The position numbers and the translations under genes were made by a program. From positions 3,229,001 through 3,293,000 of the forward strand of contig NZ_CP154260.1 of assembly GCF_039545795.1 (NCBI RefSeq): a stretch of 64,000 nucleotides of DNA, read 5' to 3'. The notes below the pieces were generated by a model. That model saw nothing but the letters and a program-made list of their open reading frames with translations, ran no database searches and had not been told where the DNA came from. Source of the stretch: Chitinophaga niabensis (GTDB lineage: Bacteria > Bacteroidota > Bacteroidia > Chitinophagales > Chitinophagaceae). Numbering within the stretch: position 1 is the stretch's first letter; each line of letters begins with the position of its first letter. Shown one piece after another: positions 53,441-63,738 of the stretch.

Positions 53441-54297
53441 GAGTTCTTTTTATTCTCCTCTTCCTATGCTCCGGCCTTACCGCTATGGGGCAGGACCTGT
53501 TTGCCAGGCTGCAGGCCATTTCTAACAGCGGCACTGATTTCTTCAATGTAGATGGTATTGAGATTACGAGCCAGCAGGTAGCCATCCCTTTCACTGAAAA
53601 GGGCATTCAGAAGAAATATAAACGTTACGATCTTAAAACGCTGGGAACAGACAGCCTGCTTCCCTTTCCCAACTTCTATAGTTCTGTTTCCACCGAAGTG
53701 GTTCCCGGTACTACGCAGATCACTTCTTATTATTTCATTGAAGGTGTAACGGCTATTACGTTTGCCTCCATCAACAAAAAAGATCAGGCATTTGAAAGAG
53801 CGTTTGTAAAACTGATCAGGGATAAAAGCATTCCTAAAAGTGTATATACACCGGTTGAAATAGACAGTATCAATTTTGCAGGCAGGAAAATACCTTTGGG
53901 AAGAAGCTGTTACTGGATGGGCATCAACAATGTGCAATGCCCTCATTACGGGCAATTGAACTGGAGTGTGCATCAAACGCAGGAAGATGCTGCACAAAGT
54001 GTAACCAATCAGAAGAATATGATCAAAGCAAAGAAAGGTGGTAAGATCGTGTCTGAAGAACCTGTGGAAGTAATCTTTGAAGCCGCTGCTGTAAAAGCAG
54101 AAAAGGCAGTGTACGATTTTAAAGGGGTTACTGGTCTGTTAGCAGGCATGAGTGGTGGAAAAACCCTCACCATTTATTTTGTAAGTGCCCCGGTAAGAGA
54201 ACATTATGTGAGTTGTGTGATGAGTTTCTGGAATAATGATGTAGTGAATCCGAGTGGGCTCCCGCCGCTTTTGGAGCATGTGATGAAGTTGAAATGA
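53437..54297 (+). CDS. Secreted protein of unknown function (286 aa)
   Basis: A signal peptide ends near residue 19 (AMGQ), followed by a 265-residue alpha/beta domain that includes a conserved pair of Cys around a WMGINNVQC segment. The ATG at 53437 overlaps the stop of the upstream lipoprotein gene by four bases (ATGA). I recognise no family; it resembles uncharacterised exported proteins of Chitinophagaceae. No function assigned. Confidence 0.75.
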   Translation: MRVLFILLFLCSGLTAMGQDLFARLQAISNSGTDFFNVDGIEITSQQVAIPFTEKGIQKKYKRYDLKTLGTDSLLPFPNFYSSVSTEVVPGTTQITSYYFIEGVTAITFASINKKDQAFERAFVKLIRDKSIPKSVYTPVEIDSINFAGRKIPLGRSCYWMGINNVQCPHYGQLNWSVHQTQEDAAQSVTNQKNMIKAKKGGKIVSEEPVEVIFEAAAVKAEKAVYDFKGVTGLLAGMSGGKTLTIYFVSAPVREHYVSCVMSFWNNDVVNPSGLPPLLEHVMKLK

Positions 54298-54457
54298 TAA
54301 ATTATGTTCTCTTTTTAATTAAAAAAATATTAATTTGTTTATGTAAGCCCTAAGGATATCAAGAACTATCCGCGATTGCCCTGAACCATGCAAATATCCT
54401 GAAATCCTTACCCCGTGATGTTACCCGCACGTTAATCCTTCATTTAAAAATACAGAC

Positions 54458-56806
54458 ATGAGAAAATTGTTTTACCCACTTATGCTTTTATTGTCCATAC
54501 ATGGATATGGGCAAGACCTTTATTACACTTACCATGGCAAAAAGATTCCATTAAAAGCAGATAGCAGTGCTGTTTATGTGGAATTTGACAAGCCTGAATC
54601 TGCGAAACTTAATTTAGCAAAAAACAGCGGCGTATCCAGCGCTATTTTGTATGGAACTCAGGGTATCCTGTTCCATAACGCCAGAAATGAATTCTGGAAT
54701 AAAGCGGTATCAAGAGAAAAAAACATCCTGTTCAGTACTCCCATCCTGAGAACGGAAAAATCATTCATTATTCCCCGTCCTTTTATTCTCCTGCAGCTAA
54801 AGAATGGAGAAGGTGCTATTAAAGCCGTATTGGACAAATATGCACTGGGGGATTCAAAATATGAATCATTAGGCAGCCCGGGGATGTATAAAATAACATA
54901 CCTGAAAGGGCCTTACCGGGAGTTGTTGAAAATATGCAACAGGATAGCAGAAGATAAAAATATAACCTGGTGTGAACCTGACTTTTTTAGTGATATTAAG
55001 CCCCACAGGAGAGGGCCACTTTACCCGGATCAGTATTATCTGAACAATACTGGTCAGTCCGGGGGCACTGCAGGTGTTGATATCAGGGCGGAAGGCGCAT
55101 GGCTGTCCACAACAGGGGCAGGGACATTGCGGGTGGCGGTAATAGATGAGGGAATGGATGCACACGAAGATTATGCAGGCCGGCTGCTAAGCGGGTATAC
55201 TATCGGAAATCCTTCCGGAAACGGAGCCCCGGGGTATGCGGGTGCTTATCACGGTGTTGCCTGCACTGGTATCATAGGCGCCACACATAATAATGGTTTA
55301 GGGATCAGAGGTGTCGCACCTGGAGTTCAGTTAATACCGGTCAATATCTTTCCATCGGGCGTTGCTTCTGACGCTGATATTGCTGCAGCTATTAACTGGG
55401 CCTGGAATTCCGGAGCGGCAGATGTGTTGAGTTGCTCCTGGGGTGGAGGCGAGCCTTCCAATGCGATTAGAGACGCATTCAATTCTGCCATGACCCTGGG
55501 CAGAGGTGGTCTCGGAAGTATTGTTGTAGCTTCTTCAGGAAACGGTGGGAATGAGGATGCCAGTTTTCCCAGCAACCTTCCGGGCATTATTACAGTAGGC
55601 GCCTGCGACCACAATGGCGTTGTCTGCGGATACAGTCAACGGGGCGCTTCCATGGACGTGGTTGCTCCCTCTGCAGATGATGATGATGCAGGCGGTATAT
55701 TTACGACAGACCGGATGGGCGCAAATGGGGCCAATGCCGGCAATTATATGAATAATTTCGGTGGCACCTCTGCCGCATGCCCACAGGTTTCAGGCATCGC
55801 GGCATTGATCCTTAGTATTAATCCTAATTTAACAGTCAGCCAGGTCACTAACGCCATTCAGCGTTCTGCTACTGATGTAGGGCCTGCCGGATTTGATCAT
55901 ATATATGGTTTTGGCAGGGCAAATGCCTGCAGGGCTTTAGAGCAGGCAATTATAGAAACAGGTATTTCCGGACCAGCTGTTTTTTGCGGCTCCTCCGCCT
56001 CCTACAGCATCAGCAACTATCCCGGTTTTACTTTTCAGGGCTGGTCCATTCCTGTTGGGGAAACACGCGTAACCCTCAGCACAAATGGTAATTCCGCAAC
56101 CTTAACCAAGTTAATGGATGCAGCTGTTATGCTCACGGCTACTTATACTTCTCCCTGCGGAGGAACCATGGCTGTAAATAAAGTGGTGACTATAGGACTT
56201 CCAATACTCACAACAGTTAACATCGAAAATTTAAATTATCCCGGGAATATCTGCTATACAGATCCCTTCAATAATGCTTATCCCATTATGGAGCCTCCGG
56301 GATCTCATGCAGACTACTTTGATGTAACGGTAACACCTCCTACTGGCTCTCCGAACAACTTCACTACATTCGGTACTGAATTCGTAGTACCAGTGAGGAG
56401 ACCAGGTACACATACCATTTCAGTAACACCGGTAAATGCCTGTGGTACCGGTGCCGCGGTGGTATTTGATTTTGATGCGGTGGACTGTTCATTATTCTCT
56501 GCACGTTCTGCTCCTGGCTCCAAAACCAGCGCTTCCGGTAAGGGCATCACTGTTAGCCCTAACCCTGCTTACAAAACCGCAGTGGTCACTTTCAACGGGC
56601 AGCAGAAGATCAGTAAAACAGGCGGCATGCAGTCCACAGAAATCCGCGTATTGGATATGAATGGCGCGGTGAAACTAACTAAACGTGTACCGCAGGGTAC
56701 TAATAATGTACCACTGGAGATCGGAGGATTACCTGCCGGTATGTACATTGTTGAAACTCGTAATGGCGGTGTTTCGCATACGGCAAAACTGATGGTCACC
56801 AGGTAA
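54458..56806 (+). CDS. Subtilisin-family (S8) serine protease with T9SS sorting tail
   Basis: A 782-residue exported protease. Signal peptide to about residue 19. An N-terminal propeptide-like region (about 20-185) precedes the S8 domain with the triad D230 (VAVIDEG), H265 (YHGVACTG) and S438 (GGTSAACPQ), plus the oxyanion Asn in SSGNGG. Ig-like or PKD-like beta domains lie at about 500-680. The end is a typical T9SS type A tail (Por secretion) beginning SPNPAYKTAVV and closing with GLPAGMYIVETRNGG. So it is secreted or attached to the cell surface by the type IX machinery. It has its own upstream gap of 160 bp and a terminator shared with the SusC/SusD genes. Confidence 0.95.
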   Translation: MRKLFYPLMLLLSIHGYGQDLYYTYHGKKIPLKADSSAVYVEFDKPESAKLNLAKNSGVSSAILYGTQGILFHNARNEFWNKAVSREKNILFSTPILRTEKSFIIPRPFILLQLKNGEGAIKAVLDKYALGDSKYESLGSPGMYKITYLKGPYRELLKICNRIAEDKNITWCEPDFFSDIKPHRRGPLYPDQYYLNNTGQSGGTAGVDIRAEGAWLSTTGAGTLRVAVIDEGMDAHEDYAGRLLSGYTIGNPSGNGAPGYAGAYHGVACTGIIGATHNNGLGIRGVAPGVQLIPVNIFPSGVASDADIAAAINWAWNSGAADVLSCSWGGGEPSNAIRDAFNSAMTLGRGGLGSIVVASSGNGGNEDASFPSNLPGIITVGACDHNGVVCGYSQRGASMDVVAPSADDDDAGGIFTTDRMGANGANAGNYMNNFGGTSAACPQVSGIAALILSINPNLTVSQVTNAIQRSATDVGPAGFDHIYGFGRANACRALEQAIIETGISGPAVFCGSSASYSISNYPGFTFQGWSIPVGETRVTLSTNGNSATLTKLMDAAVMLTATYTSPCGGTMAVNKVVTIGLPILTTVNIENLNYPGNICYTDPFNNAYPIMEPPGSHADYFDVTVTPPTGSPNNFTTFGTEFVVPVRRPGTHTISVTPVNACGTGAAVVFDFDAVDCSLFSARSAPGSKTSASGKGITVSPNPAYKTAVVTFNGQQKISKTGGMQSTEIRVLDMNGAVKLTKRVPQGTNNVPLEIGGLPAGMYIVETRNGGVSHTAKLMVTR

Positions 56807-56825
56807 AACTTACACAAACAGGGCC

Positions 56826-56859
56826 AAAAAAAAGGCTGACCCAATGGTCAGCCTTTTTT
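56826..56859. terminator. Bidirectional terminator
   Basis: AAAGGCTGACC and GGTCAGCCTTT form an 11-bp stem with a CAAT loop between A-rich and T-rich runs. It separates the convergent protease and susD genes. Confidence 0.9.
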
Positions 56860-56862
56860 ATT

Positions 56863-58320
56863 TTATTGTGGATACCCGGTATTCTGTTTCATGCCACTCA
56901 CATCTATTTCACTTCTTGGGATAGGCAGGATATTCCTGTAATCCCCCGGTGCCAGTGTAATCGCTTTCCAATGGTCCGGTGCTGCTCTTACCAGTGTTTC
57001 TTTCTTCCTGGTAAGGTCATACAGGCGGAAGCCTTCTCCGAAAAGTTCTTTTCTTCTTTCGTTACGGATCTCCAGCTTCAGGGCTGCTCCGGTATTTACG
57101 GATTTAACAGCGCCTGTGATAGCTCTCTTCTGTACTTCAAACAATGCATCCTGTGCTAAAGCATCATGGCCTTGTTCAGATTCTCCTTCTGCTTCAATCA
57201 GGTACATTTCAGCAGAACGGATCATTGGTACGTTCAGGTCCCATGAACCACGGAACAGGAATTTATTGATGAGGTAACCGTCTCTGGAGAACATGATCTC
57301 ATCCCGTTGCAGGGGGTTTCCGGCTGCACCACCCACCATGGCTTTGTTCACAAAGAATTGTTTCTTGCGGATATCAGCATCTGCAAAAAGATCAAGGAAG
57401 GTTTTTGTTGCACGGAAAGTGCTGTATCCAATATCATAAGGATCCAGGAAAGATGCAATCTGCACGTAACCGGTATTGTCGTCAGAACGGTATACCAGGG
57501 TCCAGATCCATTCAGGTGTTTTATCTACGAATCCGTTCAGCAGTACACTTCCGGCAGGCAATGGAAAACCTGCTGGATTAGTTGGAGTTGCGGCACGGGC
57601 CAGTTTTGCGTGTTCTACTGATTTATCCCAGATCTGCATATCCTGGTAAACCCTTGCCAGTAAACCATTCACTACATTGATCGTCATTCGTCCTACACCA
57701 TGGGAGCGGGTAGTACTGATATTTTCCTTTGCAAAGAGAAGGTCTGCCAGGATGAAATCATAGTCATCTTTCACCGTACCTCTTTCTGGTATTTTATCAT
57801 TTGGTCCCAATACTTTGTCCACAACAGGAATGCCCTGTGAGGCGGGATCAACAGAAAAAGGTTGTGCAAACTGGCGTACCAGTTGCAGATATGCCCAGGC
57901 ACGTAACGCTCTTGCTTCTGCCAGGAAATCTTTCCTGGTTGCTTCACTCAGCGTTGTTGATTTAGGCAATTCTGTGATAGCCACATTGGTGTTGGTGATC
58001 AGCTTGTAACCACCTGTAAAGAATCCTCCGCCATAACCAGCTGTGGGTGATTGCAGATATTGGTATTCTGTTACAAAGCGGTTGTAGTTACCTGTTGATA
58101 CAACCAGCAGATCCCCGCCTTTTACATCAGAGGTTAAGGATGCCTGTGTATTGTATGTTGAGGTAGTAATGAGATCGTACAATCCATTCATCGCTGCCTC
58201 TACTCTTTCCGGCGTAGAGAAAGCGGAAGCTGCATCGATCTGCGCAAAAGGCTTTGTATCTAAAAAGTCCTTGCTGCAGGATACAGTAGTGATAGCAAGT
58301 ATAAAAAGTAATCGTTTCAT
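56863..58320 (-). CDS. SusD/RagB-like surface lipoprotein
   Basis: A 485-residue SusD-family lipoprotein (signal with TVSC; Cys at residue 15). Characteristic features are the SusD N-terminal motif DFLDTKPFAQIDAASAFST, the IRSAEMYLIEAEGESEQGHD helical segment and the ELFGEGFRLYDLTRKKETL C-terminal motif. It works as the glycan-binding lid of the adjacent SusC. It begins 18 bp after the susC stop. No glycosidase, sulfatase or regulator gene is next to this pair except the hybrid kinase upstream, so the target glycan is undefined. Confidence 0.94.
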   Translation of the reverse strand: MKRLLFILAITTVSCSKDFLDTKPFAQIDAASAFSTPERVEAAMNGLYDLITTSTYNTQASLTSDVKGGDLLVVSTGNYNRFVTEYQYLQSPTAGYGGGFFTGGYKLITNTNVAITELPKSTTLSEATRKDFLAEARALRAWAYLQLVRQFAQPFSVDPASQGIPVVDKVLGPNDKIPERGTVKDDYDFILADLLFAKENISTTRSHGVGRMTINVVNGLLARVYQDMQIWDKSVEHAKLARAATPTNPAGFPLPAGSVLLNGFVDKTPEWIWTLVYRSDDNTGYVQIASFLDPYDIGYSTFRATKTFLDLFADADIRKKQFFVNKAMVGGAAGNPLQRDEIMFSRDGYLINKFLFRGSWDLNVPMIRSAEMYLIEAEGESEQGHDALAQDALFEVQKRAITGAVKSVNTGAALKLEIRNERRKELFGEGFRLYDLTRKKETLVRAAPDHWKAITLAPGDYRNILPIPRSEIDVSGMKQNTGYPQ

Positions 58321-58338
58321 AATTAAAAGTTTTTCAAG

Positions 58339-61300
58339 TTAGAAACCAACATTCAATCCCACAGAATATGTTTTCACATTGGGAACATCATTATCTGCTG
58401 TTCCACCAATGGCCATTTCGGGATCTACTCCTTTATGCTTAGCCCATGTAGCTATGTTTTCAGCTGACACATACACACGAACGTTTGCTAAAGGTGTTCT
58501 ATTGATCAATGACTTTGAAAGTCTGTAACCCAGTGTTATATTTTTCAGCCTGGCATATGTTCCGTCAAAAAGGAAACGGGAAGAAGTACTGTTGCCGAGA
58601 TCTGTGTTCCTTGGTACAAACCTTGGAACATCGGTAACATCACCTGCTTTTTTCCAGGCCCTGAATGCGTCTGTTCCCAATTGTTGACCGGGAGTAACAC
58701 CATCATGTGAAAGTTGTGCGAGTGAGTTATCGTAGATCTTACCACCTACACTGAAAAAGGTGAGGATACTCAGGTCGAAATCTTTATAAGAAAGGTTGTT
58801 ATTGAAACCGCCATAGAATTTTGGCAATGCTGAACCAAGATCATATCTCGTAGCGAAATTGTAATCTTTGGTCTTTACTTTTTTACCAGTAGCCGAATCC
58901 TGGTACCATTGGGGTCTGCCATCTGCAGGATCTACGCCGGCATACTCCCTGATATACCATTGGTAACGGTCCTGACCTACTTTCCAGCGCTGGGCACCGT
59001 TGAGGAGGGAGTCTACGTTCATTTTCTGGATCACGTTCTTTGTAGTAGTAATGTTTAAAGAAGCGGTCCAGTTAAACTTGCCGGTTTGGAAAATATTAGC
59101 CTCTACCATGGCTTCAATACCTGAGTTCTTCATTTTTGCAAGGTTGGTAGCAATAGTGGTGAACCCGGTGAGGTTGGATAAGGGCTGATCAAACAATACA
59201 TCTTTTGATTGTCTTGAAAAGTAAGTGAATTCAGCCCTGAAGCGTTTCAGGAAAGCGAATTCAACACCAAGATCAAGTACTTCATTGGTTTCCCAGCGCA
59301 GCTTTGTATTTTCCAGCTGCGTGTAACTGATACCGGGTAAACCGTTGTATTTATTAGCAGTTCCATACAAGCCAAGGCGGGCATATCTGCCGGTAAGGTT
59401 ATCATTACCTGAAGTACCATAGCTGGCTTTGATCTTCAGCTCATCTATCCATTCCTGGCTTTGCAGGAATTGTTCTCTACCAATTCTCCATCCGCCACCT
59501 ACTGACCAGAATGTTCCGAAGCGGCTGTCTTCTCCAAAAATAGAAGAACCATCTCTCCGTAAACCGGCTGTGAGGTAATAGCGATCAGCAAAATTATAGT
59601 TGATCCTGGAGAAAAGGGAAGAGATCCTTTTTTCTGTAATGGAAGAAGAAGTAGCTACAGGTGTTGCTGCTGCAGAAAGTTCCACGATACCATCGAAAGG
59701 AAAACCGGTAGCGTTGGCGCTGAAGTTTTCATACCTGTACTTTACCGCTTCCTGACCTACCAGCACATCTACTGCGTGTCTGCCAAACTGGTGATTGTAG
59801 GTTAATGTATTGGTGAGGGTGAGCACGATATCTCTCGGACGGAATTTAATAGTACGGCCTTTTACACTCGCACCATCTCCATTCACCGGGTTGTAGAATT
59901 GTGTTTCAAGGATGTCTATATAGTCCGCTGTTCCGGATGTTTTGAATCTGAAATCTTTCAGGAAGTTGAGCTCAGCCCATCCATTCACGATACCTCTTAC
60001 CGTTTTAGCCTGGTAGATGTTCTTTTTGCCCAATCCTACCGGATTGTAATCAAACACTACAGGTGTGCGGTAGTTGTACAGGTAACCGCCGGCAGGGTCT
60101 GGAATAGGTGCTCCCTGTGCATCCAGCCTGTATAAAGGATATACGCTGGCCACTGTTTCTGCAAACCGAACGGGGTTTGCTGCACCACCTGCACCCGCAG
60201 GTGTATTTTGTTCTGTATAAGACAGTGTGGTATTAGTACCTACTTTCAGGAAGCTGGTAGCATTATTTTCAAGATTGATCTTGGCATTATAGCGTTTAAA
60301 ATCGGATGCCAGTACAATACCTTTTTGATTAAAGTAGCTGCCTGCGAGGTAGAACTTTGTTTTTTCATTACCTCCGGAAACATTAATACCGTAATCCTGT
60401 GTACGGCCCTGGTTCAGGATAGCATCCCTCCAATCTGTATCATAGAGTAATCTTACACCGGGATTGAGCGTACCATCTGCTCCGTAAGGGCGTGTGCTGT
60501 TATAAGGAATACCCGTTACTCCAAGCGCAGCGGAATCGCTCATGTTAGCTTTGTTAGCTGCGGTAGCAGGATTATCTCCGGCAGCCAGGTTAGCATTATA
60601 GTAATAATCCCACCAGTACTTGTAATACTGCGAGGCATTCATCATTGCGTGGCGATCTACTGCAATAGAAGACCAGCCGTTATTAGCAGTGAAGTTAATA
60701 TTGGATTTACCTGCGCGGCCTTTTTTAGTGGTGATCACAATCACACCGTTAGCAGCCCTTGATCCATACAAACCTGCTGCAGTAGCATCTTTCAGTACAG
60801 TAATGGTTTCAATATCTTTTGGGTCTAATGTAGCGAGTACGTTAGCTGTAGTTGAAGCCTGTGTGAAATCTCCTTCTGTGATAGCTACTCCGTCTAATAC
60901 ATAGAGCGGCTGACTACCGGCCAGGAATGATCCCACCCCGCGGATCCTTACAGTGCTGGAACCACCGGGCTGACCGGATGCGCTTTGCACGGTAATACCC
61001 GTAGCCTGCCCTTGCAGGGCTTTTTCAAATGAAGCTACAGGCCGGGCTTCCAGTACTTCTCCTTTGATGGTAGAAGCACTTCCGGTAAAGGATGATTTTT
61101 TCTGGCTGCCATAAGCTAATACCACTACTTCATCCAGTGCTTTTTCGCTGGAGAGTAGCACAACATTGATCACGGATTGTGTGCCGATAGCTATTTCTTT
61201 TGTTTCTAATCCGATAGAAGAAAAGATCAGAGCTTTGGCCGTAGAAGGTACTTGTAAAGAGTAGGTCCCATCTTCTTTGGTGATAGAGCCGGAGCTGCTG

Positions 61301-61440
61301 CCTTTAATACTGACAGTGGCAAAGGCAATAGGGGCAGAAGTGTTATCTGTGACTTTCCCCGAAATGGTCCTGGTCTGTGCAATGGCTGGCAGGATCGCCA
61401 TCATGGCAAGCCAAAGGAAAAGCGCTTGCTTCATAATCAT
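58339..61440 (-). CDS. SusC/RagA TonB-dependent outer-membrane transporter
   Basis: A 1033-residue SusC protein: signal peptide to about residue 21, carboxypeptidase-D-like domain (about 22-100; RTISGKVTDNTSAPIAFATV), plug domain with the SusC signature VRIRGVGSFLAGSQPLYVLDGVAI and ANGVIVITTKKGRAGK, and a 22-strand barrel ending VGLNVGF. Two possible ATG starts lie at 61440 and 61434; either gives a normal signal peptide. It pairs with the SusD gene 18 bp downstream for TonB-driven uptake. Confidence 0.95.
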   Translation of the reverse strand: MIMKQALFLWLAMMAILPAIAQTRTISGKVTDNTSAPIAFATVSIKGSSSGSITKEDGTYSLQVPSTAKALIFSSIGLETKEIAIGTQSVINVVLLSSEKALDEVVVLAYGSQKKSSFTGSASTIKGEVLEARPVASFEKALQGQATGITVQSASGQPGGSSTVRIRGVGSFLAGSQPLYVLDGVAITEGDFTQASTTANVLATLDPKDIETITVLKDATAAGLYGSRAANGVIVITTKKGRAGKSNINFTANNGWSSIAVDRHAMMNASQYYKYWWDYYYNANLAAGDNPATAANKANMSDSAALGVTGIPYNSTRPYGADGTLNPGVRLLYDTDWRDAILNQGRTQDYGINVSGGNEKTKFYLAGSYFNQKGIVLASDFKRYNAKINLENNATSFLKVGTNTTLSYTEQNTPAGAGGAANPVRFAETVASVYPLYRLDAQGAPIPDPAGGYLYNYRTPVVFDYNPVGLGKKNIYQAKTVRGIVNGWAELNFLKDFRFKTSGTADYIDILETQFYNPVNGDGASVKGRTIKFRPRDIVLTLTNTLTYNHQFGRHAVDVLVGQEAVKYRYENFSANATGFPFDGIVELSAAATPVATSSSITEKRISSLFSRINYNFADRYYLTAGLRRDGSSIFGEDSRFGTFWSVGGGWRIGREQFLQSQEWIDELKIKASYGTSGNDNLTGRYARLGLYGTANKYNGLPGISYTQLENTKLRWETNEVLDLGVEFAFLKRFRAEFTYFSRQSKDVLFDQPLSNLTGFTTIATNLAKMKNSGIEAMVEANIFQTGKFNWTASLNITTTKNVIQKMNVDSLLNGAQRWKVGQDRYQWYIREYAGVDPADGRPQWYQDSATGKKVKTKDYNFATRYDLGSALPKFYGGFNNNLSYKDFDLSILTFFSVGGKIYDNSLAQLSHDGVTPGQQLGTDAFRAWKKAGDVTDVPRFVPRNTDLGNSTSSRFLFDGTYARLKNITLGYRLSKSLINRTPLANVRVYVSAENIATWAKHKGVDPEMAIGGTADNDVPNVKTYSVGLNVGF

Positions 61441-61809
61441 TAGCGTTTTGATTGTTGAGTAATTTAGATTTGGTATCCCGATTTAGTCCCGATTTAGTTA
61501 TGATAGGGGGGCATGTAAAACTTAGATTCATACCTGGCATGGGTGGCGGTAGGCCAGATGGGAAATTGGTTCACGTATGCGAAAAATTAATGAAGGGCAT
61601 GGAAGTAAAACTTCAGCATAAGCACGATAAGTTTAGGTTAAGTAAAAAGGAATAATAAGGGATTCCCACGTTTCGTCGATCTAGATTTCTGTATGGGGGC
61701 AAGATAAGAATAACCGCTTATCCAGTTAATAACACAAACGTTTGATTCCAAAACATGAAAAGTTTGAGAATCAGATATTAATATTAATTATTTGTAGTCC
61801 GAAAAGAGG
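61441..61809. other. Intergenic region upstream of susC (369 bp)
   Basis: No convincing gene. The decamer CCCGATTTAG is repeated in tandem (about 61479-61498), which could be an operator or chance. The region must contain the susC promoter (minus strand) and the trailer of the hybrid kinase gene. I find no clear TAnnTTTG match. Confidence 0.35.
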
Positions 61810-63738
61810 TTATGCAATTGCTTCGTCCACCTTATCTACTACGGTACCATTGATACCGGCATTGAGATGTTTGGTGCCATACAGCAACAACTTCTGCAAT
61901 ATAGCATGGAGCACCCTGGTGTCTACAGGCTTGCGGATATAACCATCCATCCCCAGCAGGATGAACTCCTGTTCCTGCTCTTTAAAGGCATCTGATGAAA
62001 CAGCTACAATGGGGATGTGTTTCAGCTGTTCATCTTCCCGTAATGTGCAGAAGGTTTCGCGGCCGCTCATAACGGGCATATGCAGGTCCATCAGGATCAC
62101 GTCCGGCATCACGCTGCGTGCCATCATTACCCCTTCTGCCCCATCGTGGGCAAAACTTACCTGGGTAATGCCGATGCGGGCCAGGAAGTGCTTCATGATC
62201 ATGTGATCAATTTCGTTATCATCCATCACTACCACTTTAGTGTCTGCCGGCAGCGGCAACAATGCTGTGGAAGAGGATTGTCCATTATCGGTATCTGTGC
62301 TTAGTTTAAGTGGCAGGGTGATGAGGAAATTACTTCCTTCCCCGGGCACACTGCTCACCTGGATGTTACCGCCCAGTAATTCTGCTTTGCGCTTGGCAAT
62401 AGCCAGGCCCAGGCCGCTTCCGCCATACTGCCTGTACACTTCTTTATCTCCCTGCTCAAAAGGCCTGAAAATAGCCTCCTGCTGCGTGAGTGAAATGCCA
62501 TTACCCTGATCGCAGATCTGGATCAGGATGCTGTTACTGTTGTGCAGACATTTTATCCGGATGTCTTTCTCCGCCGGGGTAAATTTGATAGAGTTGGATA
62601 ACACGTTATTGATCACTTGTGCCAGCATCACTTTATCGCTCATGATGGTTTCCGGGAAACGGCTGTCCATTTCCAGGTGTAGTACTACGGATTTAGTACT
62701 GGCAATACTTTGGTAGATACTCACGGTATTCTGCAACCATTCTTTCAGGGAGAAAGGTTCCAGCTTCACGTCATCGTTTTTACCGGCTTCTATTTTTGAT
62801 AACTCTAACACGTTGTTAATTAATTCCATGATATTATTACTCGTTGCACCCAGGCTTTTGGCCATCTGCCTTGCCTGTGGATCTGCTGCTTCTGCATTGC
62901 TCAGCACATTGCTGAGCATTTCACTGATGCCTATAATAGCGTGCAAAGGCGTACGTATTTCATGGCTCAGTTCACTGATGAACTGCGATTTAGCCACATT
63001 GGCCTTATTGAGGGCACTGGTACGCTCTTCCACCAGTTGTTCCAGGTGCTGGCTGTAAACCAGGAGCTGCTTACGCTGTTTCTCATTTTCGTTCCGGCTT
63101 TTCATCAGGGAAGTGTTCCTGCTGCGCAGGGTACGGAGCAGGTCCATGATATTGTGCTGGTACAGGCTGATAGCCAGGTAATTAAGGAACAATACTACAG
63201 GCATCACCATCCAGCGGTACAAGTTCTGGGTGGTTTCTGTAAGTGGCAAAGGTTCCACAAGATCATAATAATAAATGAACTCCAATAGCACCAGGCAAAT
63301 AATTGGCATCAAAGCGCAAATAAACCGGGGAATTTTTTCCTGGGGGCGCCAGATCAGCAGTGCAACACTCATCAGGAACACGGCCAGCAGCTGTACTTCC
63401 GTAACGCGGCCAAGAATGCTGCCATAATACAGGATAATGGAAATGAAGATGGCATGCAAGCCAATGCGGGAAGCGATGAAATGCTTTTTATAATTCAGCC
63501 AGATCATTGCAAAGAATGCCGGGCAAAAAAGTAATACTGCCGGTATCAGTATGTACAGGGAATGTAAGAGCAGGTAAAATGTCACACCATAAATAGCCAC
63601 GAGTATTCCCGTAACCAGGCTGACAATATTTACGACTTTGATCCTCCTTGCGTCTTCCTTATTGGAATTTTGCAGGATGCCCATCATGCAGATCTCCTGC
63701 ATCCAGGTACGGAGTGTTTGGGATATGATATTCGCCAT
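61810..63738 (-). CDS. Membrane-bound hybrid sensor histidine kinase
   Basis: A 642-residue kinase. The N-terminal third has about six to seven membrane helices (about 35-195) and no extracellular sensor domain. A short coiled coil leads to the HisKA domain with H259 in ISELSHEIRTPLH, then HATPase_c with NVLSNSIKFTP, DQGNGI and GSGLGLAI, and a C-terminal receiver domain with phosphoacceptor D551 in VILMDLHMP. There is no output domain, so phosphotransfer to another protein is expected, but no HPt or regulator is nearby. The start is the ATG at 63738; one codon upstream is GTG. It stands alone, 370 bp from the divergently unrelated susC pair on the same strand. Confidence 0.92.
   Translation of the reverse strand: MANIISQTLRTWMQEICMMGILQNSNKEDARRIKVVNIVSLVTGILVAIYGVTFYLLLHSLYILIPAVLLFCPAFFAMIWLNYKKHFIASRIGLHAIFISIILYYGSILGRVTEVQLLAVFLMSVALLIWRPQEKIPRFICALMPIICLVLLEFIYYYDLVEPLPLTETTQNLYRWMVMPVVLFLNYLAISLYQHNIMDLLRTLRSRNTSLMKSRNENEKQRKQLLVYSQHLEQLVEERTSALNKANVAKSQFISELSHEIRTPLHAIIGISEMLSNVLSNAEAADPQARQMAKSLGATSNNIMELINNVLELSKIEAGKNDDVKLEPFSLKEWLQNTVSIYQSIASTKSVVLHLEMDSRFPETIMSDKVMLAQVINNVLSNSIKFTPAEKDIRIKCLHNSNSILIQICDQGNGISLTQQEAIFRPFEQGDKEVYRQYGGSGLGLAIAKRKAELLGGNIQVSSVPGEGSNFLITLPLKLSTDTDNGQSSSTALLPLPADTKVVVMDDNEIDHMIMKHFLARIGITQVSFAHDGAEGVMMARSVMPDVILMDLHMPVMSGRETFCTLREDEQLKHIPIVAVSSDAFKEQEQEFILLGMDGYIRKPVDTRVLHAILQKLLLYGTKHLNAGINGTVVDKVDEAIA

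Noticed and set aside
61452..61655. Short open frame upstream of the second susC gene
   Set aside because: Weak start, unusual composition and no hydrophobic or family pattern; lies where the promoter should be.
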